Assembly: GCA_934254755.1 (NCBI GenBank)
Contig: CAKQMM010000080.1
Coordinates: 1 to 5,857 of the forward strand
Direction: 5' to 3'
DNA from: an uncultured Clostridia bacterium
GTDB taxonomy: Bacteria; Bacillota; Clostridia; Christensenellales; Borkfalkiaceae
Length of the DNA: 5,857 bases
Within the stretch, counting starts at the first letter, position 1. The number at the start of each line of letters is the position of its first letter. The notes beneath the pieces were generated by a model. The model worked only from the letters and a program-made list of their open reading frames with translations. It searched no databases and had not been told where the DNA came from. Positions 1-5,163 of this stretch are shown one piece after another. Both the position numbers and the translations under genes were made by a program.

Positions 1-247
1 CAATAACTTCCTTAACTGCGATAAGCTCGAAACAGTTATAATAGGCGACGGTTATCAGGCGGCGGATCAGCAATTCGTAACCCAGAACGGTTCCTTAACC
101 CCCGTGCTTAACTTGTACGTTTACGGCTCTACGGAAATTTCTTTGAGCGGAAACGACAAACTCGTAAAGAACACTTACTACTATAGCGAAACGGAAAGCG
201 CAGGCAAGTGGCACTTTGACGAAAACGACGTTCCCGCCCTTTGGTAA
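1..247 (+). CDS. C-terminal end of a BspA-like leucine-rich-repeat protein (5' truncated by window)
   Basis: The reading frame is open from base 2 to the TAA at 245-247 and gives about 81 residues. The first visible stretch, NNFLNCDKLETVIIGDG, has the spacing of a leucine-rich repeat of the LRR_5/BspA type (F-x-x-C-x-x-L-x-x-V-x-I). The tail contains TYYYSETES, then WHFDENDVPALW and the stop. The lipoprotein gene at 675-1688 ends in the same pattern (YYYSE, then WH, then VP-x-x-W), so the two proteins share a C-terminal module and are probably paralogues. Proteins of this class are usually exported and surface-associated, but the N-terminus, where a signal would lie, is outside the window. 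No terminator is seen directly after the stop; the first good one is at 606-656. The family call is fairly secure, the function is unknown, and binding to a host or glycan ligand is only a guess. Confidence 0.8.
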   Translation, partial: NNFLNCDKLETVIIGDGYQAADQQFVTQNGSLTPVLNLYVYGSTEISLSGNDKLVKNTYYYSETESAGKWHFDENDVPALW

Positions 248-282
248 ACGTCGGTTGCGTAAACCATAAACACAGGCTTAAT

Positions 283-371
283 CTCGTCCCCTCACGCTAA
301 AGGGGGGGGGACGGGGTTTATAAAAGTCAAGCACGCTTCCGCGGAGATTCTTCGTTTCACTCAGAAAGACA
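283..371 (+). repeat. Dispersed repeat, direct copy 1
   Basis: It starts ctcgtcccct, then has a short potential hairpin (CCCCT 288-292 with AGGGG 301-305), a run of nine G (302-310), and a 65-base block at 307-371. That block matches 461-525 with one difference (A367 against T521). The end, gagattcttcgtttcactca plus gaaagaca, read in reverse complement resembles a short repeat I recall as common in many unrelated bacterial genomes (form GTCATTCTGAGCGAAGCGAA...). That family recognition is from memory. It carries no coding function and sits between a gene stop and the next hairpin terminator, which fits a non-autonomous inserted element. Confidence 0.85.
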
Positions 372-376
372 CAATC

Positions 377-406
377 TGTCATGTTGAGCGTTAGCGAAAC
401 ATCTCG
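377..406 (-). repeat. Dispersed repeat, diverged inverted copy
   Basis: The stretch begins tgtcatgttgagcgttagcg and ends aaacatctcg. It aligns with the reverse complement of 344-371 (tgtctttctgagtgaaacga...gaatctc) with several substitutions and one inserted base, so the two units form an imperfect palindrome centred on about 372-376. Similarity may continue weakly to about 420 (ggaaacggaagcg against ccgcggaagcg). Transcribed, the pair could fold into a long imperfect stem. It belongs to the same broad family as the flanking direct copies but to a different sequence subtype, so it is unlikely to be a recent duplicate of them. Confidence 0.7.
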
Positions 407-440
407 TGGAAACGGAAGCGGATTTAAATGCGGGCGTATT

Positions 441-525
441 CTCTTCCCCTATGTTAAAAAGGGGACGGGGTTTATAAAAGTCAAGCACGCTTCCGCGGAG
501 ATTCTTCGTTTCACTCAGAATGACA
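441..525 (+). repeat. Dispersed repeat, direct copy 2
   Basis: It starts ctcttcccct, followed by a short potential hairpin (CCCCT 446-450 with AGGGG 460-464). From 461 to 525 it is identical to 307-371 except at one base. The G run here is four long (461-464) against nine in copy 1, and the region between CCCCT and the G run has diverged (atgttaaaa against cacgctaa). The 3' block is therefore much better conserved than the 5' block. Near-identity over 65 bases suggests recent duplication or continuing gene conversion between the copies. Confidence 0.85.
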
Positions 526-605
526 GTACTCATTGCGTTCAGAATGTCAAAACAATATGTCTGTTAATATTGCAAAACGATTTTAAAGCAACAAACAACT
601 AAACT

Positions 606-656
606 AAGTACGCTTCCCGCCGCCGCGTCGGTTTTGGCGGAAAGCGTATTTGTTTT
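606..656 (+). terminator. Strong hairpin with T-tract; intrinsic terminator or leader attenuator
   Basis: The arm TACGCTT-C-CCGCC (609-621) pairs with GGCGG-A-AAGCGTA (636-648), with a single C-A mismatch. It can extend outward through 606-608 with 649-651. The loop is 622-635, and the tract TTTGTTTT (649-656) follows. This is a classic Rho-independent shape for the + strand. It ends only 18 bases before the ATG at 675, and the Shine-Dalgarno site lies in that gap, so there is no room for a promoter between it and the next gene. It either ends read-through from the upstream leucine-rich-repeat gene or sits in the leader of the downstream operon and attenuates it. Confidence 0.75.
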
Positions 657-674
657 AAATCAACAAGGATAAAA

Positions 675-1688
675 ATGAAAACGTTATCTAAAAAAATCGG
701 AATACTTGCTTTTAGTTTAATTCTTGCCGTATCGGCGAGTGTAATCTCCGCTTGCGGAAAACCCGAAACGCCGACGGTAGAAGTGCCAAAACCCGCCTAT
801 ACCGTCACTTTTAAGCAAAACGGCAACGTGAAAGCGGAAGTTACGGTTCCCGAAGGCGAAAAGGTAGACCGCAAAAACATTTCCGCTCCCGAACAAGAAA
901 CTATCAGCGGCCAAAGCGGCGATTTGGTTACCGAATGGGATTATGATTTCGATACCGCTGTTACAAAAAACTTAACCGTCGGTACGGTTAGTTATACAAA
1001 AGGCTTAACCTTTAAAAAGTCGCTTAAAGGAAGCGATTACGTTATAAAAGGATATAGCGGCAAAGATTCGGACGTTTATATGCCCGATAGTTTCAAGGGG
1101 GCTGCCGTCACCGCGATTGACGCGGAAGCGTTTAAAAACAACACCGAACTTTTGTCGGTGCGCTTCCCCAAAAACCTTACGTCGATAGGCGACCATGCGT
1201 TTAGCGGATGCAAAAATTTAAGTAACGTCGATATCCCCGAAACGGTTGTTAAGCTCGGAGCGAACGTGTTTGCGGAATGTTTTTCGTTCACGTCGTTCAC
1301 CTTCCCTCCGCATATAACCGAAGTGCCTGCGCGCGCGATACAGGGTTGCGCGTTTACGGGGCGCGTAGACGTGCCCGAAGGGGTTAAAACGATAGGCGCG
1401 TACGCTTTTGCGTGCAAATCGACGTCGATTTTACTGCCGAAAAGTTTAAGGCGGATAGAAGATCTGGCGCTTTGGTACAATTTAGAAGAAGTATATTATG
1501 CGGGCGGCGAAGCCGACTGGGAAACCGTTCGGATTTCGGAAGTAGAGTACACGAACCGCGGTATAACTTTTTCCGCCAAATCGATAACGACCGAAAAGGC
1601 TACCTTATACTATTATTCGGAAACGGGTCCGCAAAACCCCGAACTTAACTACTGGCATTACGTTGCGGGGGTACCCACGCCATGGTAA
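675..1688 (+). CDS. BspA-like leucine-rich-repeat lipoprotein
   Basis: The 337-residue product begins with a lipoprotein signal: KK, a hydrophobic stretch at about 8-23, and the lipobox I-S-A-C with Cys27 as the predicted lipidated residue. It should be anchored to the outer face of the membrane. Residues about 41-108 (AYTVTFKQNG... through WDYDFD...LTV) resemble the small beta-rich InlB/Flg_new-type repeat of Firmicute surface proteins. Residues about 132-275 hold LRR_5-type repeats (AFKNNTELLSVRFPKNLTSI, AFSGCKNLSNVDIPETV, and others), followed by VYYAGGEADW (273-282), which commonly closes such arrays. The tail at 311-337 carries YYYSE, NYWHYV and VPTPW. The start is supported by AAGGA at 665-669, five bases ahead of ATG, and by the intact signal. 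The gene overlaps the following enzyme gene by seven bases, so it is probably the first gene of the operon. Ligand and role are unknown; adhesion or glycan binding is a guess. Confidence 0.9.
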   Translation: MKTLSKKIGILAFSLILAVSASVISACGKPETPTVEVPKPAYTVTFKQNGNVKAEVTVPEGEKVDRKNISAPEQETISGQSGDLVTEWDYDFDTAVTKNLTVGTVSYTKGLTFKKSLKGSDYVIKGYSGKDSDVYMPDSFKGAAVTAIDAEAFKNNTELLSVRFPKNLTSIGDHAFSGCKNLSNVDIPETVVKLGANVFAECFSFTSFTFPPHITEVPARAIQGCAFTGRVDVPEGVKTIGAYAFACKSTSILLPKSLRRIEDLALWYNLEEVYYAGGEADWETVRISEVEYTNRGITFSAKSITTEKATLYYYSETGPQNPELNYWHYVAGVPTPW

Positions 1689-3007
1689 ACAAAAAAGGCA
1701 AAATAGACCTGTCCACGCTGTATAGCGACGGTTTTGCAGCCTATAAAGACGGCAAAATATGGACTGAAGCGTTTAATTACGCTTTAAAAACTTACCGCGA
1801 CGTGTATATTCCGCGCGGAAAATATTATATCGACGGGTCTCTTATCGTTCCGTCGGACACTGAAATCATTGCCGACGAGTTTGCCGAAATTATCCTTATA
1901 AAAGGCACGAAAACTCTCCTTTTACGTAACGCAAGCGTTATAGACGGCTCGGATAATAAAATATTAAAAACCGCGCCCGTTGACGAAAACATATCCGTGT
2001 CGGGCGGCGTTTGGGCGGAAGAAAACGAAGAGCGTTTAGGTTACGGCGTTACGGGCTGCTTCGATTCAAGCGACAGCATGCGCGGCGTTTCCGCATGCTT
2101 TTTATTGAGCGGCGTTAAAAACTTAACGCTTAAAAACTTGACCTTTTTAAAGACCGCGGGTTTTGCCTGCCAGATAGGGCGGATTGACGGCTTTAATATC
2201 GAAAATTTACAGTTTAAATCTTGTTTTGCCGACGGACTGCACGTCAACGGCGGGGTTAAAAACGGAGTAATAAAAAACCTTTACGGACATACGGAAGACG
2301 ATTTAATCGCCTTAAACGCTTACGATTGGGACAATTCGTCCATAAACTTCGGTTGTATCGAAAATCTGACGGTTGACGGGGTTTACGCAAAGGGCGATAA
2401 AAACGCGCACAAGTCGTTCAGAATTCAGCCGGGCGTTTACCCGTATAAAAACGGCGAAACGGAAGATTGTTATATTAAAAACTTAACCGTCAAAAACGTT
2501 TCCGGCGTGACGACTTTTAAAATGTATCTGCAAACGCCCGCTTATACCCGCTTGCCCGAAAAGCGCGTGGGGGTGGGGCGGATAGAAAACGTTGTTTTTG
2601 AAAATATAGACGCGGACACGACTTCACCCGTAGACCGCCAGCCTAACTATCTGAACAAAGATGCGGTCGCGGGGAATTTTTCAACCTTCGAAGTCGGCAG
2701 TAATATAAGCGGAGTTAAATTTAAAAACGTAAAAGTCAAGTTAAATAAAAAAGAATATCCTAATTCGTATTTTATGACGGTGGGGCCGAAATCGCAGTAT
2801 ATCCCCGAAAAACGGCTTGAACTTTTCGACCCGTACGTTATTTGTACGGCGGATAAAATTACCTACGACGGCGTTTATATAAACGGCATTGAAACCGCCG
2901 ATTTAACGCCGTATATAAAAGAAGTAAAGTTTAACGAATTATACCCGTCAAAACTGCCGTTCGGATTCGGCAAAATTATTTCGATTGTCAAGGAGAACAC
3001 GTTATGA
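1682..3007 (+). CDS. GH28-like right-handed beta-helix protein (pectate lyase superfamily), cytoplasmic
   Basis: The 441-residue product has no signal peptide. Residues about 20-75 look like the N-terminal cap of pectate-lyase-type beta-helices (WTEAFNYAL, VYIPRGKYYIDGSLIVPSDT). From about 144 to 400 there are successive helix coils of the form I-x-N-L-x-x-x-N-x (VKNLTLKNLTF, CIENLTVDGV, CYIKNLTVKNV, RIENVVFENI, ISGVKFKNV). Polygalacturonase (GH28) landmarks are partly present: ADG at 183-185 in place of NTD, EDD at 205-207 in place of the catalytic DD pair, and RIQ at 247-249 in place of RIK. The GHG histidine motif is not seen at the expected place. It is therefore a GH28 relative whose substrate is uncertain; galacturonide or another capped oligosaccharide is possible, and a non-pectin beta-helix hydrolase or an epimerase is not excluded. 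The start overlaps the lipoprotein stop (ATGGTAA). Only a weak GGGGG (1667-1671) precedes it, so coupling to the upstream gene is likely. Confidence 0.8.
   Translation: MVNKKGKIDLSTLYSDGFAAYKDGKIWTEAFNYALKTYRDVYIPRGKYYIDGSLIVPSDTEIIADEFAEIILIKGTKTLLLRNASVIDGSDNKILKTAPVDENISVSGGVWAEENEERLGYGVTGCFDSSDSMRGVSACFLLSGVKNLTLKNLTFLKTAGFACQIGRIDGFNIENLQFKSCFADGLHVNGGVKNGVIKNLYGHTEDDLIALNAYDWDNSSINFGCIENLTVDGVYAKGDKNAHKSFRIQPGVYPYKNGETEDCYIKNLTVKNVSGVTTFKMYLQTPAYTRLPEKRVGVGRIENVVFENIDADTTSPVDRQPNYLNKDAVAGNFSTFEVGSNISGVKFKNVKVKLNKKEYPNSYFMTVGPKSQYIPEKRLELFDPYVICTADKITYDGVYINGIETADLTPYIKEVKFNELYPSKLPFGFGKIISIVKENTL
2990..2995 (+). promoter_or_regulatory. Strong Shine-Dalgarno site for the GH112 gene
   Basis: AAGGAG lies eight bases before the ATG at 3004, inside the last codons of the beta-helix gene. 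It is the best ribosome site in the window and fixes the GH112 start. The phosphorylase may therefore be translated more strongly than its two overlapping neighbours, which lack a comparable site. Confidence 0.8.
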
Positions 3008-5163
3008 GCAAAGGAAGATTTACTATACCCACCGACGAAAGTTTCGTCGAAGGCACTAAAATTATAGCGGAAAAATGGGGCGCGGACGCCGTGCGCGATT
3101 GCGACGGAACAAGGCTCCCTGAAAACGCGGGGCAGTTCGGCAAGGTTTACAACACCTACTTCGTCGTTCGCGGCGATAACGAATGGGCGCGCAAGCACCC
3201 CGAAGAAGCGCAACGCATATTTTTGCTTTCAAACCGCAATTTAGCGGTCTTGCCCACCCTTAAAATAGAAATTATGAAAGGTTTTTTAAAGGACGAGTTC
3301 GACCCCGACTATAAAAACCTTGAATTCTGGCAGGTTTTCGACCGCACGACGGGCGAAGAAGTCGCGCGGAATAATTGGAGCGCGGACGATAAAACGGGCG
3401 TGGTTACCGTAACGGGTGCAAAAACTTTCCACGAATACACCGTCACTTTTATGGCGCGCGTAACGTGGCATCCCGTGCAGATATACAACTATTTAACTAA
3501 CGAATGGACTTGCGAAAAGCAGCTCACCTACGACCCCGCGTTCCCCGCGACGAAAGAGTACGTTAAGCGGCACATGAAAGAGTGGTGCGAGAAAAATCCC
3601 GAAACGAGCGTCGTAAGGTTCACCACCTTTTTATATCAATTCACCCTTATTTTTAACGATTTAGGTAAAGAAAGACAAGTCGAATGGTTCGGTTACGCAC
3701 AGACCGCAAACCCCGTTTTAATCAAAGACTTTGAAGCAGAAAGCGGCATACGCCTTACCGCCGAAGACTTCGTCGACAGCGGATATTACAACAACTGCTT
3801 CCGTACCCCGACCGAAAAGTTCAAAAAGTATATGGACTTTGTCGAGCGGTTCGTTTCAAAAACGGTCGGCGAACTCGTTGAAATCGTCCATAGTTACGGT
3901 AAGGAAGCTATGATGTTTTTAGGCGACGATTGGATAGGTTCCGAGCCGTACGGCGAGCATTTTAAGGATATGGGGCTTGACGCGGTCGTGGGTTCGGTAG
4001 GCGGCGGCGTAACGGTCAGAATGTTGTCCGAAATCCCCTTCGTTAAATATCACGAAGGCAGGTTTTTGCCTTACTTCTTTCCCGACACCTTCTTCGACGG
4101 GAACGAGCAAGCCGCTTTGGACGAGTTGAACCGCAACTGGCGCACGGCGCGCCGCGCGATTATGCGCAAACCCATCGACAGAATGGGCTTCGGCGGATAT
4201 CTTTCGCTTGCGGCTAAATTCCCGAAATTCGTGGACAGGGTTGCCGAAATAGCGGACGAATTCCGCACCATATACGACGCGGTAGACAATAAAAAGCCCT
4301 ATTGCAAACTTAAAGTCGGCCTTTTGAACGCATGGGGCAAAAAGCGCAGTTGGATGAGCCACATGTGCGCCCACGAACTTTGGTACCAGCAAATTTATTC
4401 TTATCAGGGTATTCTGGAAGCGATATCGGGGCTTCCCGTCGACGTAGAGTTTTTGTCTTTCGACGACGTTTTAAACGGCGTGTCCGAAGATATTGACGTT
4501 ATAATCAATGCGGGCGACGCTTACACTTCGTACTCGGGCGGCAAGGCGTGGCTTGACGAAAAACTTCAGACCGCTATCCGCAAATTCGTTTATAACGGCG
4601 GCGGATTTATAGGCGTCGGCGAACCCACCGCTTGCGAAGGAAACGGCAGATATTTCCAACTTGCCGACGTTTTAGGGGTTGACGAAGAGATAGGTTACAC
4701 CCTTTCAATCGACAAATACAACGTTGAAAAAGTCGCAAGCCCGTTAACCGACGGGCTTAAAGGGGTAGATTACGGCGAAGATAAAAAAAATATTTACGCG
4801 CTTGACGGAACCGAAGTTTTAGATATAATTATAAGCGACAGGTTTAAGCGTAACGTTAATATCGGCGAAGTCAAAATGGCTACGAATAAGTTCGGAAAGG
4901 GCAAAAGTTTTTATATAACGGGTATCCCGTACAGTTTTGAAAATTCGCGGCTTTTGTATAAAGCGATGTGCTTCGTTGCGAATAAAGACTTATACTGCGC
5001 ATATTCGTCTAACCCCGCAACCGAATGTAACTATTACCCGGGCGCAGGGACGTACGCCATCGTAAATAATTCAAGTTTTAAGCAAATAACCGATTTTTAC
5101 GATATAAACGGCAAAAAACAAACGCTTGAACTTAAACCGATGGAAATAAAATGGATAAAATAA
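3004..5163 (+). CDS. GH112 beta-galactoside phosphorylase (galacto-N-biose/lacto-N-biose or galactosyl-rhamnose type)
   Basis: The 719-residue product closely follows the GH112 family from the start (GRFTIPTDESF, ADAVRDCDGT) to the end. Enzymes of the family use inorganic phosphate to split a terminal beta-galactosyl disaccharide, releasing alpha-galactose 1-phosphate and an acceptor sugar: N-acetylglucosamine, N-acetylgalactosamine or rhamnose, depending on the member. Conserved blocks include RFTTFLYQFTL (205-215), AMMFLGDDWIG (302-312), GRFLPYFFPDTF (352-363), GGYLSLAAKFPKFVD (397-411), NGGGFIGVGEP (531-541) and GRYFQLADVLGVDEE (548-562). Asp308 in FLGD matches the general acid, Asp313 in the B. 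longum enzyme as I recall. The order is an N-terminal barrel (to about 430), a central alpha/beta domain (about 433-655) and a small C-terminal beta domain. There is no signal peptide, so it is cytoplasmic. The length is slightly below the roughly 750 residues of the bifidobacterial enzyme, mostly from a missing loop after about residue 572. It overlaps the upstream gene by ATGA. The family is very secure; acceptor specificity is not. Confidence 0.95.
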   Translation: MSKGRFTIPTDESFVEGTKIIAEKWGADAVRDCDGTRLPENAGQFGKVYNTYFVVRGDNEWARKHPEEAQRIFLLSNRNLAVLPTLKIEIMKGFLKDEFDPDYKNLEFWQVFDRTTGEEVARNNWSADDKTGVVTVTGAKTFHEYTVTFMARVTWHPVQIYNYLTNEWTCEKQLTYDPAFPATKEYVKRHMKEWCEKNPETSVVRFTTFLYQFTLIFNDLGKERQVEWFGYAQTANPVLIKDFEAESGIRLTAEDFVDSGYYNNCFRTPTEKFKKYMDFVERFVSKTVGELVEIVHSYGKEAMMFLGDDWIGSEPYGEHFKDMGLDAVVGSVGGGVTVRMLSEIPFVKYHEGRFLPYFFPDTFFDGNEQAALDELNRNWRTARRAIMRKPIDRMGFGGYLSLAAKFPKFVDRVAEIADEFRTIYDAVDNKKPYCKLKVGLLNAWGKKRSWMSHMCAHELWYQQIYSYQGILEAISGLPVDVEFLSFDDVLNGVSEDIDVIINAGDAYTSYSGGKAWLDEKLQTAIRKFVYNGGGFIGVGEPTACEGNGRYFQLADVLGVDEEIGYTLSIDKYNVEKVASPLTDGLKGVDYGEDKKNIYALDGTEVLDIIISDRFKRNVNIGEVKMATNKFGKGKSFYITGIPYSFENSRLLYKAMCFVANKDLYCAYSSNPATECNYYPGAGTYAIVNNSSFKQITDFYDINGKKQTLELKPMEIKWIK

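Larger units (their letters stand above)
248..674. other. 427-base noncoding region with dispersed repeats and a leader hairpin
   Basis: No credible gene lies here. The region holds two direct repeat copies (283-371, 441-525), one inverted relative between them (377-406), a short AT-rich stretch (about 541-606), and a strong hairpin with a T-tract (606-656). After the second direct copy, a fragment at about 533-546 (gcgttcagaatgtca) resembles the repeat end tcactcagaatgaca and may be a decayed remnant. The AT-rich stretch is the likeliest place for a promoter serving the genes from 675 onward, but I found no -35/-10 pair with good spacing that I would mark. The only open frame (381-602) is a by-product of the repeats. 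Confidence 0.8.

Noticed and set aside
302..316. G-quadruplex from the G-rich run
   Set aside because: There is one nine-G run and one four-G run rather than four separated G tracts, so a stable intramolecular structure is doubtful.
283..525. CRISPR-like repeat arrangement
   Set aside because: There are only two direct copies with a long, non-uniform intervening segment containing an inverted relative. There is no regular spacing and no cas gene.
381..602. A 73-codon open frame on the + strand
   Set aside because: It is built from the inverted and direct repeat units. The HASAEILRFTQND stretch is a typical by-product of translating this repeat family, and there is no Shine-Dalgarno site or domain.
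526..606. Possible sigma-70 promoter in the AT-rich stretch (TTGCAA near 570, TTGCGT near 534)
   Set aside because: No -10 box with acceptable match and spacing accompanies either hexamer, so a precise promoter call is not supportable.
1076..1480. A 134-codon frame on the - strand
   Set aside because: It lies opposite the leucine-rich repeats of the lipoprotein gene, has no recognisable domain, and is explained by codon bias of the real gene.
2875..3213. A 112-codon frame on the - strand across the beta-helix/GH112 junction
   Set aside because: It is antisense to two well-supported genes and has no supporting features of its own.
3919..4392. A 157-codon frame on the - strand
   Set aside because: It is fully antisense to highly conserved GH112 blocks, with low-complexity composition and no known motif.
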